From positions 5,527,001-5,591,000 of the forward strand of contig OZ034978.1 in NCBI GenBank assembly GCA_964030785.1: a stretch of 64,000 bases of DNA, read 5' to 3'. Below are positions 1 through 11,195 of this stretch, in pieces. Each line of letters starts with the position of its first letter. The stretch's first letter is position 1. The stretch is from Siderastrea siderea. Taxonomy: Eukaryota; Cnidaria; Anthozoa; Scleractinia; Rhizangiidae. Both the position numbers and the translations under genes were made by a program. Below the pieces are notes generated by a model that ran no database searches, was not told where the DNA came from, and worked only from the letters and a program-made list of their open reading frames with translations.

Positions 1-289
1 AAATTATTTCCTATTTCGTTTTAAGTCATCAGACAAATCAGAAGATGGATATGTCATGGATAATAAGGGGTGGAAGGAAAGGGAACTTGTTTTTAAAAAT
101 TGTATAAGAACTCCAGCTCATTGCAAGCGTAATCTGCATGATAAAAGTGCACCTTCAATTCAAAACGTCAAACTGAGGTCTTGCAAAACTCAAAACTGGA
201 AGACAAAGTGATACTGAACGAACATAAATTCCCAATTCCAAAAACTCTCCTATCTTTGGGCCATATTGGACCAACTAACCAGAGCTACT
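1..289. other. Left-edge sequence, no gene seen
   Basis: AT-rich sequence without a convincing exon, repeat terminus or RNA gene. No supported call. Confidence 0.5.
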
Positions 290-476
290 CAGGGCCGTAG
301 CCAGAAAAAAATTATTACTGAGACAATGTCCATGGTTAAAATTATGACTGAGACAATGTCCGTGGTTAAATTCTCAGTCCTAGGTATATAGGGTGTTAAA
401 CGAAAAAAATGACTGAGAAAACAAAAGAATGACCGAGGCAAGTGCCTCGGTTTGCCTCATACTGGCTACGGCCCTG
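290..476. mobile_element. Short TIR element (MITE, CAGGGCCGTAGCCA ends)
   Basis: The ends form a 14-bp perfect terminal inverted repeat: CAGGGCCGTAGCCA at 290-303 and its reverse complement at 463-476. Inside is a roughly 34-bp direct repeat built on ACTGAGACAATGTCC (about 318-366). CAGGG termini are typical of hAT-type non-autonomous elements, but no clean 8-bp target duplication is visible, so the superfamily is only suggested. There is no coding capacity. Confidence 0.7.
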
Positions 477-1083
477 CTCGGCTGCCTCACGCAAACGTGT
501 CCCCTCGCGTGGCACAATTGTACAATAGCCTGCGCGGCGGGCGTAGTTGAAGGAAGGAAGGGAGAAGGGAGAAAAATAAAAAGGAGGGGAGAAGAATAAA
601 AGGGTGGGGGCTGAGGAAAGAGGCGGCAGGGTACCCCTTTTATAAGAACCTTTTTATTTCTAATTTCTCTGGTGGCTGCAAAATTCAGATAATTCCCCTT
701 CTCTCTCTCCGCCTCCCCCCCCCCCCGGAAAGCCTGATACTCAGGCTAGCAAATGAATAATTGACTAAGAGATTCCCAGAGAAAGCAAACAACATGGCGG
801 CCGAAAAGTCCCAACTTCTTCGTGAGTTGTGAATTGATACCGGTGCAAGAAACAGCAGTAAGAACATCGTTTTGGGGGCGGGGTGGGGGAAGATGTTTTT
901 GCAGTTTTGCCAACATGTACAGGGCCTTATCCATTAAATGTTTAGCTGCACAAGAAAGATTCCGAAATCATCTACACTCTTCTTCTTAGGCCATCTTAAA
1001 TAAAACACAAACAGCGGAAATAAACATGGTAAACCAACGTGTTTTAGAGGTAAGCTTGACGTTTCGTATGCTAAATATTTCTC
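477..1083. other. Intergenic, purine-rich and poly-C tracts
   Basis: A GGAAGGAAGGGAGAAGGG-type purine tract lies at about 550-640 and a poly-C run at about 714-726. Two short overlapping minus-strand frames cover the poly-C and look like composition artefacts. No gene is supported. Confidence 0.5.
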
Positions 1084-1094
1084 TTGTCCTCAAC

Positions 1095-1466
1095 CCTAGG
1101 CGAGGTAAATTATTTTTCCTTATCCTTATTGAGAATACAGCATAATGGATTCAACTTCCCTAAATGCCTTAAGGTTTACTTTGCTGATGATGTCATAATT
1201 AAGGGAAAAAAGGATATTTTGAAATGGACCAAGGATGGTCAAATTTGGCTAGAAAAAGGAAAAAACACACGGTATCATTTGTCTTACTATATGTCACGTG
1301 ACCTTTTTTAGAATATAGCCCTTTTTTTGAACTGTGCATCGTAGTCAACCATTCCGGACAGATTCACATAAAGGAGAGCCATACAAATACATTGACGTTT
1401 CAATTTGCGTCCATCATATGCCATCTCAGCGGCCCATTTCACGCTGGGCAAACAGAAAGCCTGAAA
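1095..1466 (-). repeat. Fragment of the 12502-13179 TIR element family
   Basis: This stretch resembles the reverse complement of the interior of the 678-bp TIR element at 12502-13179. Shared landmarks are CATCGTAGTCAACCATTC, GACAGATTCA and CCATCTCAGCGGCCCATTT, in the same order. The CTCAAGCATG termini are not seen, so it is an end-less relic. It abuts the arm of the hairpin repeat that begins near 1467. Confidence 0.65.
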
Positions 1467-2033
1467 CAGCTGTCGGCGACGGCTGCTACCCTCTTCTGTT
1501 GAAGTTCTATCAATGTCATGTTGAAGTCTTGCAAATTTAAGTTAATCTTTTTTTTTTTTTATTGCAAACATTACACCACTCTACAATACAATAATTACAA
1601 CACTTACACAACTAACGAGACTCTGCCGACACTAATGACAATACAATACTTAGACGATTTACAATATTCAGTATTCTACTTACAGTATGGTACTCTAATC
1701 ACTCTAAAATTATGTAATAATTATAACCCATACAAATTACAATATGATATTCTGCTTATGCTAATGCATGAAAGACTTACAATATACCCTAACTGCAATA
1801 TAATTTTCTAATCACCTTATAGACATTATAGTTACACTACTTGTCATGAGAAACTTACACTACTTTACACAATTACTTTCTATATTAATATTCACGAGGA
1901 ATTAACTTACAGACAGCACTTAGTCCTTGATAGAAAAAGCTTGATTACTATTCAAGAGAGGGTTCCATTTAGCCTGAAATTTTTTTAAGGTCAAGTTGTT
2001 TTGAGAGGCTATAAGCTTTTCAGTCTCGTATTT

Positions 2034-2966
2034 TCACTTGACTATATCTTCGAATGGCAAAAAAAGAGGGTTTTGATTATTCTGACGACAATTCCACAGA
2101 TAAAGTTTACCTAGAATAATAAAGTAATTGAGCAGACTAGATTTCTCATCTAATATTCCTAATATAATGTTTTTATAATCAAGTTTTATTTGCTCTTTTG
2201 TAATAGTTAACCAAAAGTTTTCAAATCTAGACCAAAATTCTGTTGAATAAGGACATTGGTAAAAGAAATGTTCTAATGTTTCTTGAGAGGATTGACAGAA
2301 CGTACATAGGTCACTAGGGATCTTCCCGATTTTTGCTAAGCTGGTATTTAAAAACAAAATGTCATTTAAAATCTTGAACTGAAAACACTGTGCAAACGTT
2401 TCTACAGCAACTGATTTTGTTAATATAAGTGCTTTGCAAGCCTCTTCCTCACTAAGGCTAAAGTTTGACATTAGTTTGCAGAAACCTCTAGAATGTTTGG
2501 CTTTGTCTTGAATGAAAAGGGCGTAAAAGTTTCTACTCTTGCTCGAGGTAGGATCAAAGCTTTTGTCGCCACATTTAAATTCCAGTGTCAGTCTTAAAAC
2601 GTTTCTATCGACATTTAGATTCTTTAAATACTTTGTTACAGAACATCGAATTGCAGTCCAGGTAAGGTAATTTGCATCTTTTAATCCCTTGCCTTTCGCT
2701 GTGTTAAAGGAATCAATATAGTTCAGAGCAAATATCAAATCACTGACAAGAATCACACTAGCATTCACATAATTCTGATAATAGATCGGTTTGTCGTCTA
2801 TCCTTATATTGCAGTTATTCCAACTGTTATCGAGACAAAAGATGTAGTTTCCGCGTTGCAAATTTTGAGCGGAATTCAGACCACCACTGCAGCATTTCTG
2901 AATAAAAAATGGACTTGATATTATAGTCATTAATGTTATAGTTGCAATGAAAAAAGAAAAATCCAC
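2034..2966 (-). pseudogene. LINE ORF2 C-terminal region with zinc finger
   Basis: A 310-codon open frame that is the 3' end of LINE ORF2. Near its C-terminus is a CTFCQSSQETLEHFFYQCPY block, a Cys-x2-Cys ... His-x4-Cys pattern typical of the RT-associated zinc-binding region (zf-RVT). It is followed by FWSRFENFW, as in Tx1/L1-like proteins. The N-terminal methionine is not a true start: the upstream part belongs to the same ORF2 and is out of frame or deleted. Confidence 0.85.
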
Positions 2967-3155
2967 CGAAGGGTTTGAGCAGATATCTAAGATAGCTTTT
3001 CCATGGAAGTGATTCAGAATTGAGAATTTTCGAAATTTTCGAAGACTTAATTGAAGTCTCCAGATCAGTAAGGTTTAACCCGCCATTGTCGAAACTATTA
3101 ATTGCGGCTTTTCTTGTTATTTTGTCAGGCCCTTTCTACAAGAATTTATAAATTA

Positions 3156-3674
3156 TTAATTTTTTTCAATAAGTGTGATAACACCTTGCCTTTGCGAGTT
3201 GGACATTTCTTTTCTTTCATAAGCCTCATTAAAACATTTAACCAATAATTCACCGATTGAAGGCCAAAAGACATTGTAAAATTCGATAGGCAAACCATCA
3301 TTCCCAGGAGTCTTACGCAATGGGAATGTTTTAATAATGTTTTGACATTTATCAATAGTTATTCTTCCTTCACATTCGTTACTTGCTTCACTCGAGAGCT
3401 TTGGTAGATTTGGATTTTCAAAAAAGGCTGTCGCCTGTGGAGTGTCTACCTTTGTTTTGCAACTGCTACACAACTAGGTGTAAAATTGTTTCTGTGAGTT
3501 TATTATCGAGAGAGGATCAATAGAGATGACTCCACTAATGTGCAACTTTCGAATGTGTTTTTTAATGTCATTACGTTTTTCCAAATTTAAAAAATATTTC
3601 CTATTCTTTTCTCCGTGTTCATGCCATCGTGCCCTTGCCCGAATAATAATACCTTCAACTTTTTTATCATACAT
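3156..3674 (-). pseudogene. LINE ORF2 linker and start of reverse transcriptase
   Basis: Two abutting frames (3674-3474 and 3473-3156). The first carries RARARWHEHGEKNRKYFLNLEKR, the usual segment between endonuclease and RT in L1/Tx1-like LINEs. The second carries TPGNDGLPIEFYNVFW, matching the RT motif that in this clade reads close to SPGNDGLPIEFYK. An in-frame stop between them and truncation near 3150 break the ORF. The catalytic palm is absent. Confidence 0.85.
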
Positions 3675-3839
3675 AGATTCAAGTTCGTTTTTACAGCTTT
3701 ACATTAATTGTTGTTCGCGTATTGTCGCAGGGATAATCTTGAAAGGCGGCTAATGATTCTTTATATTTGCAGGTTAATTCTTCTTCGCGTTTCTGTCGAA
3801 TTTTAGATAATCGTTTTGAAAAAATCATAGAATCAGTTC

Positions 3840-4412
3840 TTATAATAAATTTGATCCAAGCCAACTCGGCAATTTATCATTTATCATGTTTTTATATTCT
3901 TCGTTCGCAAGTAACGCGGTATTCAATTTCCAATAGCCAGGACCTCTACTATTTTTCTTGATTTCTTCGAGTTCTAGAGATATTGCAGAGTGGTCCGATT
4001 TAATTGAGGGTAAGATATCCACATTAGACACTAAATCATGTAGTTTATCCAAGATCAACCAATAATCTAATCTACAAAATATAAAAGGAGAACAACGACC
4101 CCAGGTAAAGCTTTGTTGCCAGTTTGGATTTTTTAGACCCCAAATGTCATGGAGACTGAATTCATCCTGAATTTCTTCAATAGATTTTACGATGTGTCTT
4201 CGGGGAATTTGAATTCCACCTTTTTTGTCTAAGCTAACATTTAAGGAACAATTAAAATCACCTCCCATAATTATGTTTTCTTCATTCCCGAAGTCATTGG
4301 TTCTTAATAAATTCGACAAATTGTGATAAAATTTAACAGCGTCGGCATCTTTGTTCGGCCGTATGATGTTTGCAATTGTAAAATTTTCCTCTTTGATCAC
4401 AGCTTTTAGCAA
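3840..4412 (-). pseudogene. LINE APE-type endonuclease, partial
   Basis: A 190-codon frame with the C-terminal half of an apurinic-like endonuclease. It has GGDFNCSLN (the metal-site GDFN), SFTWGRCSPFIFCRLDYWL (the TW...RLDY block) and SDHSAISLEL (the catalytic SDH). The N-terminal catalytic residues are missing because the insertion is 5'-truncated at 4415. GPGYWKLNTALL after the endonuclease is typical of Tx1/L1-like ORF2. Confidence 0.9.
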
Positions 4413-4437
4413 TATAAGTCTTGCAAAGTTAATCTTT

Positions 4438-5767
4438 CTACGTAGTCAGATCAGCTTTGCTGCTATGTTTGTAATTTTGGTAATATAAAATAATGGCAAT
4501 ACTTTTGGTCTCGAGGCCTCTGTTAGAGTGTCTCTTGACCCGCCTTTTCTGAGACTGGCACAATTTCCGGGAAATGATTAGCATGAAAAGAGAGTTTCTG
4601 AGAACCGGTCGAACAATTGCTATTGTCTCAATGATATGCAGATATAGATACTTCAGCCAATAAAAAGCATCGGCTAAGAATCTCCTAAGCCGAAACAGTG
4701 TTTCATTCTATTTTTATTCCACGTTGTAAGATTCTAAACCTTTCTACAAGTGCAGCCAAGGGTGTAACCTGTGAGTTCTGTCGTGGGAAACACCCAAAAC
4801 CGAAGCCTTTTCAATGGAGAGGATGCTTTTTGTTCTCACAGTTCTAACTGCCTTATGTGCGAAGCCTGAAAATGTAGAGGCGAGAACCGAGGGTAGGTGA
4901 TAACAGAGCGTTTTAATTTTAGCCATCAGGTCCTCATGCCTTCGTCTAAGACATCGATTCCTAGCCTCGCCCCTCGGCGATATCTGTCTTGTTTCATTTA
5001 AACGACGTTTCTCGATATGATCGAGTGTTGTGAGCAAACTGCATCCCAATCTACGGCACTCTGGGTTACCGTGAGATCGCGATGTGTAGTTGTTTTTCAT
5101 GTACGTTCATGCACGTGTTCAATAAGACTAGTGTGACAGGCGTTCTGTTCAGTTGGGGCGACGATAAACTTCGTTGTCGCAGCGAGTGAAATTAAGCTTT
5201 ACTTGAGCCAATTTCGACGGGGTTGAGACGCCTATTTTTCTGTCTCTTTTACGGGAAAAGGTTCACGTGTTACAAGAATTGAGGTAGTGTTAATAGGACA
5301 ATCACATGACTTTTGGAGGGCATATAGTTTATTTGTGGTCCGAGTAGCATCATTTGCGCCCGAGCGGAGCGAGGGTGCAAATGATGCTACTCGCTAGCAA
5401 AAAGACAGTTTATATTTAAAAAATAATAGTCTTCCCGTTCACAGGCAATGGACTCAGACTGTCTTTGCTAATTTCATTAAATAAGTTACAGCTTTCAGTC
5501 GCTATCATCGCTCTCGATTATTCGGCGGCGATTGCAGGTTGATGGCGACGGTTCTTCATACTTTCCGTGATAAATGTTCATTGCTCCAATCTGAATATGT
5601 TGGGTGCAATTTTGGTACGGCTTTGCCAAGGAAATAAATTGGTTTTGGAGAAGAGACTGTGGGTTTAAGTTTGAGGTAGGACCGGCTGACGGGCCGGCGA
5701 CATTTTGCCTTGTGATTCCTGAAGCTTCTTGTTGAACAGCGAGTTGTGGCTGAAACGTGTCACTTAA
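4438..5767. repeat. Crypton 3' flank in unit A, no gene
   Basis: Paralogous to 15229-16702 in unit B. A minus-strand frame at 4744-5100 is shared with B, but an extra T breaks it there, so I do not call it a gene. At about 5346-5393 there is a short palindrome (GTAGCATCATTTGC... GCAAATGATGCTAC). B has an unrelated roughly 200-bp stretch at that place. Confidence 0.55.
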
Positions 5768-6100
5768 TTAAAATCTTTGAACACTCTCTTTCTTGTGCAA
5801 TTGTTGTCTCGCTGATGTAGTGGAAAAGGCTCCGTTCATCTTTGTGCTTTGTGCACGTGATTGCACAGATTTTCCTTGCGTCCACACCGCGCTGGAACAA
5901 AGAAGTGACAGTCGATGCACACGAATGCAGTGATTCATGTACCGCTGCGATAACTCTGCTTTGATGGAAATCCTTTCTATCATCTTGTTGATAGTATTTT
6001 TTCCCATAGGCTCATTTCTGTACCAGTGTCGGGTGCTTGCAAAGTTTATATTCTTGGTGGTAGCTTTGATTGGAGTCTGAGACAGTGCCTTGCAGTCGGG
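5768..6100 (-). pseudogene. Crypton-like tyrosine recombinase, 3' remnant (unit A)
   Basis: Encodes the last part of the recombinase that is nearly full length in unit B (16703-17829). The NHCIR segment (the HxxR catalytic pair) is present. Immediately after it, an extra dinucleotide (GTGTGCA instead of GTGCA, near 5920) shifts the frame, so the displayed C-terminus is nonsense. The same lesion is in unit B. The 5' two-thirds are lost: identity to B stops near 6100 and resumes at B 19723. Confidence 0.8.
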
Positions 6101-6897
6101 ATCAGCACTTTAGAATACTTGTCATGTATATCATACAATTTTACCCGAGATATACTTGATACTGGCTTATTAACTACTAACACGCAATTCAAAGAAATCC
6201 GATTAACATTAACACGGGAGGCGTTATCAATGGAAATGGAAACACGAGATTACAATTAAGTCAGGGTAAATTTGTCGATGAGATATGAGCTTAAAGATTT
6301 AACAAGTTACTGATTTAATGAAGACATGTTTATAAATGTTTGCGAAGTAATACAAAACTGGCACCTTTCGACAAAAATTCAAGCCCCAGCCTCCGGCATT
6401 ACAACTATTAATATTCGTATTTGCGATCCACTAACCATGTGTGATTGGTGACGTTAATTAGCCTATGACGGGTTTTTTCATGTACCATGTTAATTTTAAT
6501 GACTTGAGGCTTCAAGCGGTTCCTTGTCTTTGAACGGACGTCATCGATTGTCTAATACACCTATCGCCACTAGCTCTTTGTTTCATATTGGTGATCGTCT
6601 TTTTTCCCCTGTGAATGCCAACAACAGAGCTTCTCTTGTAACACCCCCCTCCCCTTTCCCCCGTCCCTACCCCCGGTCCGACCGCTACTTCCTTTCCTTT
6701 CCTTTGAGAGGCATGCACTGGTACTGGAACCTATGGGTTTTTGCTGTACTAGCTTTAACCCTTTCACTCCAAGAGTCAGTTATGGGGACATTAAGTTGCT
6801 TTTAACTGTTGAGGCTGTAGATGAAATCCTATGGAGTGACCATTCAAATGAAACCTTGTCACCAGTACTTTCACATGGTACTATTTATATTTGAGTA
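6101..6897. other. Upstream region of VOC gene A with an old repeat
   Basis: Paralogous to 19723-20490. It contains a T/C-rich segment and then TTTAACCCTTTCACTCC at about 6754. The inverse of that motif is found at about 7407-7430, so these look like the ends of one dispersed repeat. The GATGAAATCCTATGGAGTGACC segment (about 6816) belongs to the same family as the tandem units at 45928-46190. No exon with a good splice donor was found, although a short hydrophobic frame starts at 6713. Confidence 0.45.
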
Positions 6898-7358
6898 CCG
6901 TAAACTGCCGCTTATAAGCCACCCCGCTTTTAAGCCCCTCCGGTTATAGGCCCATCTTCCTGTAAACAAAAAAATTCATCCGGTTATAAGCCCTCCCCCC
7001 GGATATAACTCCCCCTTTAGTTTTCCTTGTTTCCTTAATATTAAGCACACTCACAGAACACTGCGAAGATGAACTCTGAGCTTCTGTTTTGTTACGTTCC
7101 GGTTACTTTTGTGTTGTTACAGTTTTGATTTTGTTGTTAAAATTGAAATGAATTCGATTAATTATGACGTTTCAAAGGTTAATCAAAAACTGATAAATTA
7201 AAAGCGTATTTCGATCAACACTGCTGTGGCTCATTTCGAAACGTTTTTTTAGTCCGCTTATAAGCCCCCCCCGGATATAAGCCCCTCCGTTTAGTAAGCC
7301 CACCCAAAACCCCTTACGAAGTTGAATAAGCCCAGGGCTTATAAGCGGCAGTTTACGG
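6898..7358. mobile_element. TA-flanked MITE, unit A only
   Basis: 461 bp with a roughly 23-bp perfect terminal inverted repeat, starting CCGTAAACTGCCGCTTATAA. TA dinucleotides flank it (6896-6897 and 7359-7360). Unit B has the empty site: TTTGAGTATTTTAG at about 20479-20493 matches the A flanks joined at one TA. The interior repeats ATAAGCCC-type words and has no ORF. TA target duplication is the Tc1/mariner signature. Confidence 0.9.
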
Positions 7359-7456
7359 TATTTTAGAAATTAGAATTTGGGATTTGTCTTGAATTTTGAT
7401 TTTAAGAACTCTTGGGAGTGAAAGGGTTAAAAAAGCCTTTCTTTCTACTTTTGCAG

Positions 7457-7848
7457 GGTTGGTGAACGTGGACATCACAGTTAGCACAACCAAGCTGAAC
7501 GAGACCAAACATTTTTATACAAAATTTCTGAAGTTCAAAGTGGTGAAAGAAACTTCAGGATTCATTTCTTTGTCTCCTGGACCAGGTATCAATTGCTAAG
7601 GGACATTCCACCTTTTTTCTTGGACTGTAAAACCTGTGATCACCGCGGCTGGATTATCTTAGGTCAACTGCATGGGACACATGCCCCAGAGCGCCCTACA
7701 AAAACTTAAAAACGCAAAAAAGTAGAGAATATATACAACGGTTACTAATTCGGCACTGTATGAGAATCACGTGTGGGCAAATTCACAAAAACATGCAATA
7801 AACCAAATCATATTCTGTATCTAAGCGCTGGTGGCGGGATACTTAGTG

Positions 7849-7899
<51 letters not shown>

Positions 7900-10595
7900 C
7901 CTCAACATCCTTTTCATCCCAAGCTTCATATACCAGATCATATCTCGCCTTTATTGATATAGAGCAGATGACAATATATAAGTCAAACACGAGAAAAGCA
8001 GTGCTACCGAAAGAATCTGCTCCGTAGTTCAGTAGTGCACTTAATTTGGTATTTTATTCAAGGGTGCAATCGTAAAATGACCTTATACAACATAATAACC
8101 AGTACCACGCAAGAAAGTGCTACCAAAAAGAATTAGTTTTTCCGACAGTATCGAAAGGATGACTCCGGCAAGGTTTTTTCAATAGTAATGAGCGTGCGCA
8201 TAGGAGCGTAAAATTAATAAGAAAATGGTTTTGCAAACTGTTATTAATATCAGTTCAGTAATTGGTTTGTGCTTCATTTTTTTCTAGGTGTGGCTTTTCT
8301 TGATTTTGTCGTGGAAGGCGCAGGACATGCATGCGCCAGACCTCAGCTGGCCAAGAATTTCGCGGGCAAAGGCATGTTTCTTACTTATAACCTGGGAGAT
8401 GTGGACGCCGCTTGTGCGGAGTTTACCAAGGTAGGGTATCCGCTGGCCATGCCAATCAAAACTGAGTCGTGGTTTGAACGTCACTGTTACGTCATTGATC
8501 CAAATGGGATACCGCTGAACTTGGCGCATTGGAACGAAACTCCAGCTGAGCCGAAAGGTGAACGAAGTTTTCAGTGTTATATGTCTCTCTTTCCTTATAC
8601 TCTGCGAGCCCTCTCTAAGTATCGGCGGTGATCTATAACTAGATCACCGAGCTCCGGCCGTTTGCTGCGTTACGATCACGGCAAGCGGCCAGAGCGCGGA
8701 GAGGCGGCTGTATTCGCAGGCTAAAGCGCGGGAAAAAGTGTGAGAAAGCCATGATTGCGTTTGGTTTTACTTCTGATTGGCTAACAAAGTGCGCGAGTTT
8801 TTTCATTATCCACAGACCTTTAGTCAAGCAATACTAATGCCGACACAAATTAGTTTTGATTCAAAACTCGTTTTCTTGGCTTCGGTACTTTGCAAAACGA
8901 AAACTGACTGCGGTTCTTTTCAGTTTTTAACGTGGTTACTTTTGGCAGTGAAGAAATAAATATCCGTATATTGAAGCCTTTTTCTCCGTCAATAACAGGT
9001 GTAAGCAGCATGGCGTTCTACTACACTTCTCATGACTTGCAAGAAATAGAAACTTGGTACAGCAACAACTTGAACATGACAGTGGAGAGGGGAGTGGACT
9101 GGGTCGGCTGGGTGATAACGCTGATCGCTGCGAATGGCACAGTGGAGTTTCGACCTTTCCACCCAACGAACAGGACCTATAACCCAGCCTCTTTCATACC
9201 ACACTTGCTAGAAGAGTTTGATGGACATGGGCTGTCATACACGTTCAACTTTAACACTTCAGCTGAGATCGACAGGTAAGTAGGATTATCAGTTTTCTTT
9301 CTCTCGTACCAACAATCGTTTTCTTTCTTCTCTTTCTTGGTTTTCATCCCGATATCCTTGGGATATTTAATAGAAAATATATGAGTTGAGCCAAGCTAAC
9401 AAAAAAAAGAATGTGAGCGATCGTATTTCCCAACTAATGTCCTATTGAACGGGTAAAACAAAAGGACGAATGGTTAAATGAAATAACCAACCCACATAGC
9501 ATGGTTTAAAGTACAACGCTAAAGTTTGGCGTGCTCCATTGGTCGAGATCGATCACGTGACGCGATAGTGTTTCTCCTCAGCGGGCGCCTATCAGCGCAT
9601 AGTGCACAGTTTTGGCAATTCTAGCTCAAAATTTAGCGTTGTACAATAAAAAAAATACAGTCCTTCTGTCTCAAGCCCTATGTGTGACAGGTTCCCTCGG
9701 AAATTTTATGTTCAAACTTCATATAAGCCCTCTCGGGCTAATATTTGTTGTGAACATCAAATTTCCTCGGGCAACCTATGACATGATAGTGCTTTCGACA
9801 GAAGATCGAACTCTATTGTTTTTAAAAATAGGGTCAACATTTTCAGTTGCGTTTCGACCACTGAGGAAGAGACAGCAGCCTCGAAGCTTCTGTTTTTTAA
9901 ACTTTAAAATAAGCACACGTATTCCGGAAACTCAGTTTCAGTTTGTTTTTTTTCACACATTCAGCACGCTACCAACCAAACAAATCAACTAATTTGTCAG
10001 CAACCAAACCAACAAATCAACCACGCACACCCGGGTGTATAACTAGATCACCGGCGACGTTAATTAGGGAGGCCTAACGAATCCTGGGGTAACCCTGCGT
10101 TGGACTATGGGGTAACCCTGGAGTCCACCTTGGTAGGGGGGAGTATTAATACTCTTGTTTTCTCTTGCCACAGAAAACAGGTTGTAGTACCCGCCGTATG
10201 CGCCGTTTGCTGCCTTTATGCAACTTAACCTTTTTACAAGAGATTGTCATAATCGCTTGCTTTTTACACCTGACAGGAAACACGTTACTCTGATCTAGCC
10301 CCCTGCTCTGAGTAACTCGCTGTTTTCTTTGTTTTGTTACAGATGGTGTCACTACCTGCAAAGCCACAAACTTCCCTTGACACGGCCGCTAGGCTGGGTG
10401 GGAAATAACAGGCGCTGTGCGGTGGATGATCCAAACGGTGTGCTCATCAACATCGCAACTCCGGGATGGAATGAGTACGAGGAGGAGGTTAACTGTCCCC
10501 CGCCCAAACCCAAGGCTGAGGGACGGATGGAGACAGCACGTGTGATATCTGTTATTGTCGCTATTGTTGTGTCAGTTTCATCCTTGTTGCTGTAG
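7457..10595 (+). CDS. Two-domain VOC (glyoxalase-fold) protein, copy A, GPI-tail-like C-terminus
   Basis: Four exons with matching phases: 7457-7585, 8288-8557, 8999-9275 and 10343-10595 (stop TAG). Every acceptor is a pyrimidine tract plus AG and every donor is GT. Exons 1-2 encode the first VOC module (VNVDITVSTTKL ... HCYVIDPNGIPLNLAHW); exons 3-4 encode the second (SSMAFYYTSHDL ... RCAVDDPNGVLINIATPGW). The usual metal ligands, His on the first strand and Glu after DPxG, read Asp/Asn in module 1. In module 2 the Glu is Asn and no first-strand His is seen. It may therefore be non-catalytic. Six N-x-S/T sequons and a hydrophobic tail without a cytoplasmic end (VISVIVAIVVSVSSLLL) suggest a secreted, GPI-anchored protein. 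The first exon must end with one base of a split codon; I could not locate it. Ligand and function are unknown. Confidence 0.85.
7849..7899. repeat. (ATC)n microsatellite in VOC A intron
   Basis: About 51 bp of uninterrupted trinucleotide repeat in the intron after the first mapped exon. Unit B has the same repeat expanded to about 76 bp with interruptions (20975-21050). Confidence 0.95.
9511..9803. repeat. Paired foldback repeats in VOC A intron
   Basis: Two hairpin repeats side by side. The first (9511-9644) has inverted ends built on GTACAACGCTAAA/TTTAGCGTTGTAC. The second (9664-9803) is one long imperfect palindrome (TTCTGTC...CCTCGGAAATTT // AAATTTCCTCGG...GACAGAA). The same ordered pair occurs at 12139-12434, 24386-24679 and 26990-27294, so it behaves as a composite repeat of about 300 bp. 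Confidence 0.8.
10060..10155 (+). repeat. SINE-like fragment in VOC A intron
   Basis: Contains GGGTAACCCTGCGTTGGACT and GGGGGGAGTATTAATACTC, resembling the middle of the tRNA-derived SINE at 53854-54181 (GGGTAGCCCTACGAGAGACT ... GGGGGAGTAGCAATACTC). No tRNA-like head is present. It is a relic; unit B carries the same piece at about 24935-25012. Confidence 0.5.
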
Positions 10596-10642
10596 TTATT
10601 CAGTTATGTCAGTTTCATCCCCGCTGTAGTTCAATTTTGATC

Positions 10643-10648
10643 AATAAA
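10643..10648 (+). terminator. Poly(A) signal, VOC gene A
   Basis: AATAAA 48 bases after the stop codon and conserved in unit B. Best candidate for 3' end formation. Confidence 0.65.
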
Positions 10649-10649
10649 C

Positions 10650-11195
10650 AAAACAGTATACCTTAAAGTTCCGACAGCGAAGACTCCGATCGCGATTATT
10701 CTTTCGGATTTAGGAGCCGTGTTGTATCGCTTTTCTTGGAGACGCGCCACTCACTGGTGGCAAAATTGTGGACCGCGAAAGGGTCAATTCAACTGAGTAA
10801 AACATTGATAAATGAGACATATAAATCTTTGAAGTTAATTTAAAGGGGGTTTTTTTTCGTGGCTAAATCAATCCTTTGCAGTCTTAGTCCACAAAGTATG
10901 TGATATTTTACTATTCCGCACTGTTATTATTATTATTTTTTTTTGCGCAGAAAGTCATTCCAGCAGGTTGCTTTATACTACAGCGTTGGGTGTTTTAAGG
11001 CCAAACAACTGTCAACTGAATTTTATCGCTAGTGACAGAACTTTGCGGTATAAGTAACCCCCAGTAATGCGAAAATTTTCACGAATATTTGTCTTTGCTC
11101 CTGAAAAGCGAAAACATCTTCCAAAAGCGAAGCCCTTGAACCTTGAGTGATTGTTGTTTTTCAAACATTTATTTCCTCGCTAACCTTCTCTGTTT
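10650..11195. other. Downstream of VOC A, no feature seen
   Basis: Paralogous to 25506-26056. It holds a poly-T run and short TTA repeats near 10925-10945. No exon or repeat end recognised. Confidence 0.45.

Larger units (their letters stand above)
1551..4415 (-). mobile_element. LINE, Tx1/L1-like, 5'-truncated and internally deleted
   Basis: A minus-strand non-LTR retrotransposon. From its 5' side come part of an APE endonuclease (4412-3840), a linker, the start of the reverse transcriptase (3674-3156), and a C-terminal region with a CCHC-like finger (2966-2034). It ends in poly-A, read as poly-T at about 1548-1560 on the plus strand. The RT palm, including the catalytic DD box, is missing: sequence jumps near 3150 from the RT finger motif to post-RT sequence. 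Direct repeats based on AAGTCTTGCAAA and AGTTAATCTTT flank it (1524-1550 and 4416-4437; the left copy has 5 extra bases). Unit B has the uninterrupted site near 15207-15228. It cannot be autonomous. Confidence 0.9.

Noticed and set aside
4744..5100. 118-codon minus frame in the Crypton flank
   Set aside because: The unit B copy is broken by one extra T and the residues match no family; treated as chance.
6512..6767. Arg/Gly-rich minus frames near the VOC 5' region, also at 20135-20401
   Set aside because: Frame differs between copies and nothing recognisable; likely repeat-derived.
6713..6805. Short hydrophobic frame MHWYWNLWVFAVLALTLSLQ as the VOC signal-peptide exon
   Set aside because: It looks like a signal peptide and a similar frame exists in unit B (about 20334), but it overlaps the end of a dispersed repeat (TTTAACCCTTTCACTCC) and no donor in the needed phase is conserved in both copies.
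7808..7990. Poly-Met/poly-Ile frames across (ATC)n
   Set aside because: Microsatellite artefact on both strands; same at 20935-21144.
8284..8529. Minus-strand frames opposite VOC exon 2 (also 21438-21848)
   Set aside because: Antisense shadows of a conserved coding exon with correct splice sites on the plus strand.
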